Shown piece after piece: positions 1 to 6,857 of a DNA stretch of 11,850 nt (within the stretch, counting starts at the first letter, position 1; every line of letters begins with the position of its first letter). This DNA is from a bacterium Ga0077546 (GTDB lineage: Bacteria; Cyanobacteriota; Vampirovibrionia; Obscuribacterales; Obscuribacteraceae). Below the pieces are notes generated by a model. It searched no databases. It was not told where the DNA came from and was given only the letters and a program-made list of their open reading frames with translations. Location: NCBI GenBank assembly GCA_001464165.1, contig LNEX01000235.1, positions 1 to 11,850 on the forward strand, given 5' to 3'. A program made the position numbers and the translations under genes.

Positions 1-1510
1 GTAAATTAAGCAATGCCAGGTCGTTAGGATAGCGCTCCACTAAGTTGCGCAAGCGCGCCTCTGCTTTTCCAGGGGTGCCTTCGAGGCTCTCTAAATTGGC
101 CATGGCCAAAATTGCGGTGCGGTCGTCTGGCACTAGATTTAGGGCACTTTCGAGGGCTGAGCGTGCTCCCACTAAGTCTTTCATCTTAATTAAAGCCGCT
201 GCCAATTCTTCAAAGGCGGCGGGGTCATTTGGCTCTAAACTAAGGCCCTGGCGGTAGTAGCCAGCAGCTTGACCAGGGTCGTTTTTGAGAATGAAAGTGC
301 GGCCGAGGTTGATCATGGCTTGACCATCACTAGGATTGATTGTCAGCACTTGCTTGAATTCGTGTTCAGCAGTATCAAGATCGCCTTTTTTTTGTTTGAT
401 GATGCCGAGGTTGTAGTGCGCGTTTGCGAAGTTAGGGCTCAAGCTTACTACGTGTTCGAAAGAGCTAGCTGCTTCATCTAGGTCGCCATTGTTTTGCAGC
501 AAATAGCCTAGGGTGTAGCCACTGTTTACATCTTTCGGGTCGAGAATTTGTGCTTGGCGGTAGGCTTCAATTGCCCCTTTTGTGTCTTTTTGCTTATTCA
601 GCGCTTCGCCCAATTGACTGAACCATTCAGCTCGATCCGCCTTGAGTGCTATGGCTGCCCGCAATTCTTTGACGGCCTCGCTGTAATTTCCTCGTCCTGA
701 TTGTGCCGCACCCAATAGGGCATGAGCTTCAGGTACGGAGCCATCTAACTGTACTGCTTTAGTTAAAGCGCTAATTGACTGATCGTAGTCTTTTAATGCC
801 AAAAGCCAGGCGCCAGTATTGAATTGAATCGAAAAATTCTGTGGTTGGTGTACTAAAATTTTGCGATATTCCTTTACCGCCTGCTGATATTGGCCTTTGT
901 CTTGATAGGTTGCCGCCAGCTGGGAAAGGGCTTTGAGGTTATCCGGATAAGCGGCTACAACTAGCGCTAATTCGTGAATTGCCTCATCTTTATTGCCGGC
1001 AATGCGCAGAGCAATACCTAAGGGAAGACGAAACAGCACTACGTCTGGCCGTAGTTTTATCGCCTGGTCGTACTCAATGACGGCTTCTTGCAGCTGTCCT
1101 TGTGACTGCAGCAGGCCACCCAAGCTCATGCGAGCGAAGGCGTCTGCGGGGCGCAGGCTGAGGGCTCGGCGGTATTCAGCAACGGCATTTTCAAGGTCAC
1201 CCGACTGGTGCAAGACAGCCGCTAAGCTGAGGTGAACCATGGGGTCATAGGGAGCACTAATGACTACAGCTCTAAAAGCTGCCAGAGCCTTATCTAAATC
1301 GCCAGCTTTGAAATAAGTGACCCCTTGATAGTAGCGCTCCAGAAACTGCTTGGGCATGACCTGGGCAACTGGTCCGTTAGTTTGGGCAAGAGCGGCATTG
1401 CTAAAGCCCAGGCTGGCCACTGCCGTCAAGCCTGGCAGGCTTGCAAGCAGGCTTGTGAGCAGGAGAGAGGATGCCTGGCGAGTAATGGAGGAGGATTTTA
1501 AGTGCGGCAT
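1..1510 (-). CDS. Exported TPR-repeat protein, 3' end cut by window edge
   Basis: The minus strand is open from an ATG at 1508-1510 to the left edge, giving at least 503 codons without a stop. The protein starts with a basic n-region and a long hydrophobic stretch ending in NAALA-Q, a plausible signal peptidase I site after about residue 42, so it is probably exported. From about residue 58 onward it is an almost unbroken series of roughly 13 TPR units of about 34 residues, recognisable by the repeated G/A spacing and the closing Pro, for example GDLDKALAAFRAV and GDLENAVAEYRRAL. TPR arrays are protein-protein interaction scaffolds; no catalytic domain is visible in the part present, and the C-terminus lies outside the window. 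No good Shine-Dalgarno is seen before the ATG. The TPR call is sure; partner and role are unknown. Confidence 0.93.
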   Translation of the reverse strand, partial: MPHLKSSSITRQASSLLLTSLLASLPGLTAVASLGFSNAALAQTNGPVAQVMPKQFLERYYQGVTYFKAGDLDKALAAFRAVVISAPYDPMVHLSLAAVLHQSGDLENAVAEYRRALSLRPADAFARMSLGGLLQSQGQLQEAVIEYDQAIKLRPDVVLFRLPLGIALRIAGNKDEAIHELALVVAAYPDNLKALSQLAATYQDKGQYQQAVKEYRKILVHQPQNFSIQFNTGAWLLALKDYDQSISALTKAVQLDGSVPEAHALLGAAQSGRGNYSEAVKELRAAIALKADRAEWFSQLGEALNKQKDTKGAIEAYRQAQILDPKDVNSGYTLGYLLQNNGDLDEAASSFEHVVSLSPNFANAHYNLGIIKQKKGDLDTAEHEFKQVLTINPSDGQAMINLGRTFILKNDPGQAAGYYRQGLSLEPNDPAAFEELAAALIKMKDLVGARSALESALNLVPDDRTAILAMANLESLEGTPGKAEARLRNLVERYPNDLALLNL

Positions 1511-1557
1511 TGCTGAAAGTACCTAGAGTGAAGCTTATTCTACTGGCCGAGTGCTTA

Positions 1558-1586
1558 ATTATGGTCGAAGACGCCCCTTTGCGAAA
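1558..1586 (-). promoter_or_regulatory. Possible promoter of the TPR gene
   Basis: Read on the minus strand, a -10-like CATAAT (1558-1563) follows a weak -35-like TTTCGC (1581-1586) at 17 bp spacing, about 50 bp ahead of the ATG. The -10 is good but the -35 is poor, so this is tentative. Confidence 0.22.
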
Positions 1587-1800
1587 GGTTGTTCCTCTTA
1601 TGCGTTTTGATTCTGCTTCTTTGAGCTGACAATCGCCAATTATCTGGCAAAATACCGGCAAATAATGAAATAGCTTAAGAATTACTATAAGGACCCCAAG
1701 AAATGGGCCAGGGGCAAGCCTTGGCTGCGTAGATGTCAAGTGTTCCTGCTATTTCTTAGACAGTGTGGCTAAATTCTTGCTGACGTTTTTGTACAGAGTG

Positions 1801-1845
1801 CACATTGTGTCTGTGTCGGCTCCTGGTGTACATTGTATGTATAAG
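1801..1845 (+). promoter_or_regulatory. Twin palindromic sites with -10-like box
   Basis: Two odd-length palindromes, CACATTGTG (1801-1809) and TACATTGTA (1829-1837), share the core ACATTGT and sit 28 bp apart centre to centre. Each lies within a longer imperfect direct repeat (1798-1814 and 1826-1842). A -10-like TATAAG (1840-1845) begins just after the second site, so a dimeric regulator bound there would block or position RNA polymerase. No convincing -35 is present at 17 bp, which would suit an activator-dependent promoter. The regulator is unknown. Confidence 0.42.
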
Positions 1846-1860
1846 GGCCATTAAAAAGTA

Positions 1861-2208
1861 ATGGAGACTGCGATTCAGAGCGGATTTTTCTCCAAGCAAC
1901 GCCGAAATAGGTTGCCTCTTTTTAAAAACCCGGTGTCCCGGTAAGACTCACACAGAAATCGGTCCGGAATTATGCGTGCTGTAACACCAGTACTTTCTAA
2001 AGTATCCAAGGCAAGAGCCCTGAAATATTCGTTTCATTAGCGGGCTTAAAAGCGCTTTGAATTGTTTGCCAACCATTTAGATCATTGCCTTTGTCGCAGT
2101 GAATCAGGCAAATAAAAGATAAATCTAAAACTGATAGCAAGAACAGTTAAGTCATAACTATAAGGCTTTGAACAGCATCTCAGCAGGCGTTTGCACTGCT
2201 GGTAGTGC
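1861..2208 (+). ncRNA. Candidate structured 5' leader of the aminotransferase
   Basis: Several hairpins can be drawn: GCAAC/GTTGC (1896-1900 with 1911-1915), TACTT/AAGTA (1991-1995 with 2000-2004), a two-part stem AGCCC+TGAAA (2016-2025) with TTTCA (2032-2036) and GGGCT (2042-2046) around a TTAGC bulge, and GCACT/AGTGC (2193-2197 with 2204-2208). GGCAA at 2010-2014 can close a junction with TTGCC at 2066-2070, but the same strand can pair instead with GGCAAA at 2107-2112, so two exclusive folds are possible. I could not match it to a known riboswitch class (guanidine, SAM, TPP, lysine, glycine and glutamine consensus motifs not seen). The boundaries are approximate. Confidence 0.33.
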
Positions 2209-2242
2209 CTTTCGTTCGCAGCCGCAACCAAGTGTATAAATC

Positions 2243-3907
2243 ATGGCAGTTTATAAAAAAGATGCACAGACTAAGCGATTTCCTCTGGTGGAGCGCAACT
2301 CTAATCATTATCAAGAAATAGCGTCTAATGCATTGAGCAATTCAATCAATCACCTCAATAACGCTTATTCTCAGAAACTTTCAGGGGCTGAAGGTGCTGT
2401 AGAGTTCAGAGATGAAGGGGTTTACACCTACGACAATAAGGGTCGTCGTTACCTTGATTGCTTAGGCGGCTATGGAATTTTCAACGTTGGTCATCGACAT
2501 CCACGGGTGATTGAAGCTGTAAAACTTCAATTAGACCAAGTTTGTTTGCATAGCCAAGAGTTGATTAATCCCTGGTCGGCTCATCTGGCTAGCCAATTGG
2601 CTGCTATCACTCCTGGTGATTTGCAATATTCATTCTTCTGTAATAGTGGCAGTGAAGCTGTTGAAGGTGCTATCAAATTAGCCCGACTTTACACTGGCAA
2701 AACTGAGATTATTTCTACCAAAAACGCTTACCACGGCGTTAGCATGGGTGCTCTATCGGCCACAGGCCGTGATGTTTTCCGCAAACCATTTGCTCCACTG
2801 CTCAATGGTTTCAGCCATGTAGAGTTCGGAAATATTGAAGCAATGGAAGCTGCTATCAATGAAAATACTGCTGCTGTAATTCTTGAGCCCATTCAAGGTG
2901 AGGGCGGTATCAACGTTCCATCAGAAGGCTATTTGCGAAAAGTTCGTCAACTAACTGAGAAGCACGGCATTCTTCTTATTCTTGATGAAGTACAAACTGG
3001 CATGGGTCGCACCGGTCGTATGTTTGCCTGTGAGCATGAAAGCGTTGTACCAGATATTCTTTGCTTGGCTAAAGCTCTGGGCGGTGGTGTTATGCCGATC
3101 GGCTGCTTCATGGCTTCTGCCGAAATATGGAAAGTGCTTGAGCCAAACCCAACAATTCATAACTCTACTTTTGGTGGCAATCCCCTGGCTTGCTCCGCGG
3201 CGTCTGCCTGTATCGAAGTTTTGTTAGACGAGCATCTGCCTGCGCGGGCTGCTTTGATGGGCAATTATTTCATGCGTAAATTGAACGAATTGAAGGAACG
3301 CTATCCCGAGCGCATTTTTGATGTACGCGGCAAAGGTTTGTTAATTGGCCTTGAATTCACCAGCAAAGATCTGCGTGAAGCCGTACAGGTTGAGCTTTTC
3401 CACAGGGGCGTAATTGTTGCTTCTACTCTCAACTCAAACTGTACTTTTAGAATTGAACCACCACTAATCATCACTGAGTCACAAATCAATTTCATGATTG
3501 ATGCTCTTGAATCTGTATTGATAGATATTGGTTCTGGCCGTCTTGAAGAAATTCAAGCCTTAGCCGAAGAGCAAGAGCAAGTCGTGTCTGTGTCACTTGC
3601 ACCGCAATTAGTTTCTGCGTCAGAAGAAGACATGATTATCGATGAAATTAGTGTTGCCAAAGCAAGACTGCGAAGGCGAGTGAGAGCTGCTACAAAGATT
3701 GCCGCAAAACCAGCTGGTAGTAAAGTGGTGAGCGCGCGAAGAGTCTGTGAACCGCGATTGGTGCCGGTACGAGAAGCTAGAACCAAGTCAAGCTCCAAAT
3801 CTAATCTTGATACTACAAAGAAGAAAGTAGCCAAACCAAATAAGTTATCGGGCCAAGACCAGAAATTAGGGAAATCTAGGGATAACTTAGGAATACTAAG
3901 ACCATGA
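2243..3907 (+). CDS. patA: Putrescine aminotransferase with extra C-terminal tail
   Basis: Class-III PLP-dependent aminotransferase, 554 residues. Residues about 45-430 track E. coli YgjG/PatA closely, including LDCLGGYGIFNVGHRHP, SFFCNSGSEAVE, FRKPF.PLL, ILEPIQGEGG, DEVQTGMGRTG.MFACEHE and PDILCLAKALGGGVMPIG. Lys277 in LAKALGGG is the expected Schiff-base lysine, Asp248 contacts the pyridine nitrogen, 134-139 binds the PLP phosphate, and Arg403 lies in FRIEPPL. The family reaction is putrescine + 2-oxoglutarate to 4-aminobutanal + glutamate, which in the cytoplasm feeds polyamine breakdown to GABA. Residues about 435-554 are an acidic stretch followed by a Lys/Arg/Ser-rich low-complexity tail absent from the enterobacterial enzyme. 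There is no Shine-Dalgarno; the ATG follows an AT-rich GTATAAATC. It overlaps the next gene by ATGA. Cadaverine or another omega-amine is an alternative substrate. Confidence 0.92.
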   Translation: MAVYKKDAQTKRFPLVERNSNHYQEIASNALSNSINHLNNAYSQKLSGAEGAVEFRDEGVYTYDNKGRRYLDCLGGYGIFNVGHRHPRVIEAVKLQLDQVCLHSQELINPWSAHLASQLAAITPGDLQYSFFCNSGSEAVEGAIKLARLYTGKTEIISTKNAYHGVSMGALSATGRDVFRKPFAPLLNGFSHVEFGNIEAMEAAINENTAAVILEPIQGEGGINVPSEGYLRKVRQLTEKHGILLILDEVQTGMGRTGRMFACEHESVVPDILCLAKALGGGVMPIGCFMASAEIWKVLEPNPTIHNSTFGGNPLACSAASACIEVLLDEHLPARAALMGNYFMRKLNELKERYPERIFDVRGKGLLIGLEFTSKDLREAVQVELFHRGVIVASTLNSNCTFRIEPPLIITESQINFMIDALESVLIDIGSGRLEEIQALAEEQEQVVSVSLAPQLVSASEEDMIIDEISVAKARLRRRVRAATKIAAKPAGSKVVSARRVCEPRLVPVREARTKSSSKSNLDTTKKKVAKPNKLSGQDQKLGKSRDNLGILRP

Positions 3908-4101
3908 ATGACAATCAAAATCTAGTTAGTTTTCTTTCTGAGAAATTGAGACGCAAGCAATCTGGTGCCACTCCTGAAGAAATGGCGGCCACTATGTATG
4001 CCTTCCTTGCTAGTGAAAGAGCGGCTCGTAGTCAGCAGTATGCTGAAGCTAATGGTAATACTGGTCAAGTGATTTGTGTGCAGAGTATGCGTGCGCTTTA
4101 A
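3904..4101 (+). CDS. Small unknown protein coupled to patA
   Basis: A 65-residue protein whose ATG overlaps the aminotransferase stop as ATGA, the usual arrangement for translational coupling, so I take it as real. It is predicted to be soluble and mainly helical, with no signal peptide, no membrane segment and a single Cys. The first half has basic (KLRRKQ) and alanine-rich helices (EEMAATMYAFLASERAARS). I do not recognise a family. Because it is made right after the enzyme it could be a partner or modulator of it, but that rests on position only. Confidence 0.62.
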   Translation: MNDNQNLVSFLSEKLRRKQSGATPEEMAATMYAFLASERAARSQQYAEANGNTGQVICVQSMRAL

Positions 4102-4104
4102 ACT

Positions 4105-4168
4105 CTTGAGCGGTTACTTTTTTTAATCCACCTTTTTCTTGATGTCTAAAAAAACGATTAACCTCAAG
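4105..4168 (+). other. Long imperfect hairpin after the patA operon
   Basis: CTTGAGCGGTTA (4105-4116) pairs with TTAACCTCAAG (4158-4168) apart from a two-base bulge, and inside it seven T (4118-4124) can pair with seven A (4148-4154), leaving a loop of about 23 nt. The 5' arm begins four bases after the stop of the 65-residue gene. It could be a transcript 3'-end structure or a processing site; the lack of a T-run after the 3' arm argues against a plain intrinsic terminator. Confidence 0.45.
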
Positions 4169-4192
4169 CTGGAAATAGTGTCATTACATTTC

Positions 4193-4255
4193 CCCCAGTA
4201 GACTTCTTTCTATTCGGGAATTTTCAGCTTCCAGTGTTACTTTGCGCTGGGGAGG
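4193..4255 (+). promoter_or_regulatory. Strong RBS that can be masked by an upstream arm
   Basis: GGGGAGG at 4249-4255 lies seven bases before the ATG at 4263 and is by far the best Shine-Dalgarno in the window. CCCCAG at 4193-4198 is the exact complement of CTGGGG at 4247-4252, so the leader can fold over four bases of the site. This fits translational control of the stress-protein gene and also marks 4263 as the original start. Confidence 0.5.
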
Positions 4256-4262
4256 TTTCGTC

Positions 4263-4331
4263 ATGAATACAGGGTCGTACTTGTTGGCTCTTGACGGTTC
4301 AATTCAAAGGTTGACGCACAGCATGTCGTAG
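4263..4331 (+). pseudogene. Broken N-terminus of universal stress protein
   Basis: From the well-placed ATG the frame reads MNTGSYLLALDGSIQ, the expected first strand and DGS turn of a UspA fold, then hits TAG at 4329-4331 after 22 codons. The stress-protein sequence resumes in another frame at 4310 (VDAQHVVDT, the second strand). The first helix of about 20 residues that normally joins these parts is missing, so an out-of-frame deletion near 4305-4310 is the simplest reading. A sequencing or assembly error is possible. Confidence 0.6.
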
Positions 4332-4354
4332 ATACTGCTGATGTTTGGCGCTTT

Positions 4355-5098
4355 TTGTCTTATGACTTGGCCGGATTTATTGGCAGCGGGCCATACATGG
4401 ATGCTAAAGAGCGTATCACTCAAATCATGCGCGGTATTGCTGAAGCCTTGATGCTTTCTTACTCTAGTCAGGCGGGCGGCCAAGTTCAGTCTTTTGACAC
4501 GTTCATAGACGAAGGAGATCCTGCTGGCGAGATCTCTAAGCGAGCTGTTGACTATGATATGGTGATTCTTGGCTATCATGCCAGAACTTCTAACTCCCGT
4601 CGAAAAGTATTATTTGAGGAGCTGGCTAAGGTCTGTCCTTGTCCATTGTTGGTGGTGCGCGATGTGGCAAAGCGCTGGTCGAAAATGCAGATTTTTATCA
4701 CGAGAGACCTTGCTAGCGAAGAAACCGTTGCTAGTATTTTTCAAGTTGGTGCTCTTTTGGCCATGCCTGTAGAAGTTTTGCTTGATAGTCGTGATGCCAC
4801 TGTGATGGCAATCGAGCCAGAGCGATTTTCTATGGGGGGCTGGTCCTCTGCTTTAGGTGTCAATCTAGTACGCCCGGCCAGCTTTAAAGAAGTGACTAGT
4901 GCTGCCGATGATAACGTTTTGTTGGTTATTTCTGCTGAAGCTTTCGATTCTGCCCGTGACACTTTGGCACGAACGCGTTTGCAAAAGTTTCTCCAAGGAT
5001 CAGCTGGTCGAGCGCTCTTGCTCTGGCGCGACCATGCGGCTTCATCATCATCTTCTTCTTCTTCTTCTTCTAAGCGTGATGCGCGAAAAGCTTCTTAG
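4355..5098 (+). CDS. Universal stress protein family, frameshifted at its 5' end
   Basis: The open frame downstream of the break gives 247 residues from a TTG at 4355; the same frame is open back to 4295 but has no start codon there. AVDYDMVILGYHA followed by VCPCPLLVVR (about residues 64-102) is the end of a UspA domain, and about 107-225 looks like a second, degenerate domain. The ATP-binding pattern G-2x-G-9x-G(S/T) is not present, so nucleotide binding is doubtful. The protein ends in ten serines and a basic KRDARK tail. If the break is real, the product would lack the first strand and helix and may not fold; if it is an error, the gene is a full tandem-Usp protein starting at 4263. It converges on the next gene. 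Confidence 0.72.
   Translation: MSYDLAGFIGSGPYMDAKERITQIMRGIAEALMLSYSSQAGGQVQSFDTFIDEGDPAGEISKRAVDYDMVILGYHARTSNSRRKVLFEELAKVCPCPLLVVRDVAKRWSKMQIFITRDLASEETVASIFQVGALLAMPVEVLLDSRDATVMAIEPERFSMGGWSSALGVNLVRPASFKEVTSAADDNVLLVISAEAFDSARDTLARTRLQKFLQGSAGRALLLWRDHAASSSSSSSSSSKRDARKAS
5042..5071 (+). repeat. Triplet microsatellite coding for ten serines
   Basis: Three TCA and seven TCT codons in a row encode Ser10 near the C-terminus of the stress protein. Such a tract can change length by slippage in units of three without breaking the frame. Confidence 0.9.
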
Positions 5099-5145
5099 CG
5101 AAAATGCTGCCATGAATTTTTTTCTGATTTGCACCGCCAGTAGTG

Positions 5146-6588
5146 TCAGGCTTTGACCAAGTGCTTGCCCAGGATAAGATCAATCACTGATCTTGCTGAA
5201 TAACCGTTTGCACCGGGGCTGAGAAATTGACTCAAGGCGGCAATGTGATCACCGGCTGTAACTAGTGGCGGTTCCTCATAGCCATTGGAGCGAGTCTGGC
5301 CCAGGCCGATATTCGAGAGAAGGGCATTGCAGAGGCATTTGCGATTAACTGTGTCTTCTGCTAAGCCGCCTTTTTTGACATAGTCAGCTTCTGCTTCACC
5401 GGGGCAGCGGAAGGCGATGGAGCCGTCATTGCGGTTGTAGGCCGAACGCAAATAGCCAAGGTCGCAGACTCTTTCTCTCGCCTGGTAGACGGCTGAGTCT
5501 GAAAGTGAACTATCGACGTTGGTGATCTTGAAGGGATAGCCAGAGGCTGAAGCACAGGGATCTGTAAATATAGTGACAGTCTGATCTAAGACTTTTTGTA
5601 GTGTGCTTGTTTTGATTTCTTCGGTGATTCCTGATTCCTGGCAGAAAGCAAAGGGCGTGCCAACCTGCACACCGGCCGCACCAAGTGCTAGGGCCTCTTG
5701 CAACTTTTCTGCACTGCCATACATGCCGGCGAGCCAAAATGGTAGTCCTAGTTTTTTCAGTTCTTCTAAGTCTGCTTCGTCGCGCTTTGTGTACATTGGC
5801 TCTCCCTCTGCGGAGAGTTGCAAGGTTCCCCGGGGTGGGGCATTGTGACCACCAGCGGTGTGGTTTTCGATGACGAAGCCGTTTACTTTTCCGGATGCCT
5901 TTTTAGCAATATTGGCAGCCAATGTGTGGGAAGAGACTATGGCAAGAAAGTCGGGACGTTTGAGAGTCTTTCCGTTGAGCAGGATATCCCTGGGATTGAA
6001 TGTTAGGTAGGGGTTGTCTTTGCCACCCTCGCTTGAAGCCGTGCTCTGCATATTCAGTTTGAGCGATACTTCTTTGTGTTCGCTCAGTCCATCCAATATG
6101 CCGGGAATGGCTTTGGGAATACCGGCGCCCATCAAGACATAGTCAACCCCTGCAAGCATTGCTCCATAGAGTGAAGGCAGCGTGGGCAGCTGTATTTTTT
6201 CTAGGTAGTTGATACCGACCTTGTCCTGATGGCCTTCTTTTGCTAGATAGACCTCGGCAAAATTTGCCAAAACAATTAATTCAAGAGAGGCAAGACTTGG
6301 TTGAACTCCGATCATAGGCACATTCACATATGGTGCGCCGGCTGGCTTGCCGCCTTCTCGATAGTAGCGCTGCCATACTCTATCTACTAGTTCCTTGACG
6401 GGGAAATGTTGGCAGGCACGCTGCATGTGACCGCCTTCGTCTCCATCTTGCAGTCGTCTGGCGAAAACGGTATCGAGCATTGTTCCTGAGACCACTCCCA
6501 GTTGGCCTTCTTTAGAAACTGCTTGGGCTAGTCGCCAGTTGGAGACACCGACGCCCATGCCCCCTTGAATTATTAGTGGATTAGTCAT
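5146..6588 (-). CDS. Long nitronate monooxygenase-family flavoprotein
   Basis: A TIM-barrel FMN enzyme of the 2-nitropropane dioxygenase/nitronate monooxygenase family, 480 residues against about 320-350 for classic members. The N-terminal IIQGGMGVGVS (6-16) is the FMN-binding first strand; ENHTAGGHNAPP (241-252) matches the EAGGH motif with the catalytic histidine (His248); GAAGVQVGTPFAF (303-315) is the phosphate-binding end. The extra part is about 350-480 and holds four cysteines (375, 395, 418, 420), the last two in RKCLCNALL, perhaps a metal or disulfide site. I believe this long form is a recurrent subfamily with no settled substrate; enoyl-reductase-like (FabK/PfaD) activity is the alternative. 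It is probably cytoplasmic. No clear Shine-Dalgarno precedes the ATG. An HxlR regulator lies upstream on the same strand. Confidence 0.88.
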   Translation of the reverse strand: MTNPLIIQGGMGVGVSNWRLAQAVSKEGQLGVVSGTMLDTVFARRLQDGDEGGHMQRACQHFPVKELVDRVWQRYYREGGKPAGAPYVNVPMIGVQPSLASLELIVLANFAEVYLAKEGHQDKVGINYLEKIQLPTLPSLYGAMLAGVDYVLMGAGIPKAIPGILDGLSEHKEVSLKLNMQSTASSEGGKDNPYLTFNPRDILLNGKTLKRPDFLAIVSSHTLAANIAKKASGKVNGFVIENHTAGGHNAPPRGTLQLSAEGEPMYTKRDEADLEELKKLGLPFWLAGMYGSAEKLQEALALGAAGVQVGTPFAFCQESGITEEIKTSTLQKVLDQTVTIFTDPCASASGYPFKITNVDSSLSDSAVYQARERVCDLGYLRSAYNRNDGSIAFRCPGEAEADYVKKGGLAEDTVNRKCLCNALLSNIGLGQTRSNGYEEPPLVTAGDHIAALSQFLSPGANGYSARSVIDLILGKHLVKA

Positions 6589-6857
6589 ATGTAACGGTGC
6601 TTTGATCCTGCGCTTAGTGTCTTGTAACGGAGTCTAGCAGCGCCAAAGTTTGACAAAAACTGGTTACCTGAAGGTGACCAGAGCTTCTCTCACACTTCGG
6701 CCTTTGTTAGAGGTGATGAAAAACGCACAGTGCTGGCTGATACCAGTGCTGGTGTTTATTAGATTGTTTTTTTAATGCCCGTCACAAAGACACACATAGT
6801 GCCTTATTTAAACCTGATAGCTTAAGTCTAATCTCGTATAGCTTGGTTTCGTATAGG
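6589..6857. other. Spacer between the HxlR gene and the flavoprotein gene
   Basis: No gene is seen in these 269 bp. They hold the inverted repeat at 6660-6681, a direct repeat CAGTGCTGG (6728-6736 and 6744-6752, 16-bp period), an eight-T run near 6769 and a direct repeat TCGTATAG (6834-6841 and 6849-6856, 15-bp period) ending one base short of the regulator stop codon. The length suggests that the flavoprotein gene has its own promoter rather than relying on read-through. Confidence 0.5.
6660..6681. promoter_or_regulatory. Inverted repeat upstream of the flavoprotein gene
   Basis: CTGGTTACC and GGTGACCAG form a 9-bp inverted repeat (one G-T wobble) around TGAA, 71 bp ahead of the flavoprotein ATG and downstream of the regulator gene on the same strand. 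It is either an operator or a small leader hairpin. It lacks a T-run on either side, so a terminator is less likely. Confidence 0.42.

Larger units (their letters stand above)
1511..2242. other. Long divergent intergenic spacer
   Basis: This 732-bp stretch between the divergent TPR gene and the aminotransferase has no convincing protein gene. Its left third probably carries the minus-strand promoter. Around 1801-1845 there are paired palindromes and a -10-like box on the plus strand. From about 1855 to 2242 there are several hairpins, so the aminotransferase mRNA probably has a long structured leader. A 27-codon basic open frame (1861-1944, four Arg and two Lys) starts near the predicted RNA 5' end but lacks a ribosome binding site. 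Confidence 0.6.

Noticed and set aside
1401..1739. 112-residue open frame on the minus strand
   Set aside because: It overlaps the first part of the TPR gene in another frame, crosses its likely promoter and has no family-like composition.
1961..1969. GGTCCGGAA, as in bacterial SRP RNA
   Set aside because: The following GGAAGCAGC and the matching strand of the SRP hairpin are missing, so this is a chance match.
3553..3918. 121-residue open frame opposite the aminotransferase tail
   Set aside because: It is antisense to a continuous in-frame tail with an ATGA-coupled follower; its composition is what the complement of Lys/Ser codons gives.
5099..5145. T-run between the convergent stress and flavoprotein genes as a terminator
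   Set aside because: A run of seven T is present but I could not draw a stable GC-rich stem directly before it on either strand.
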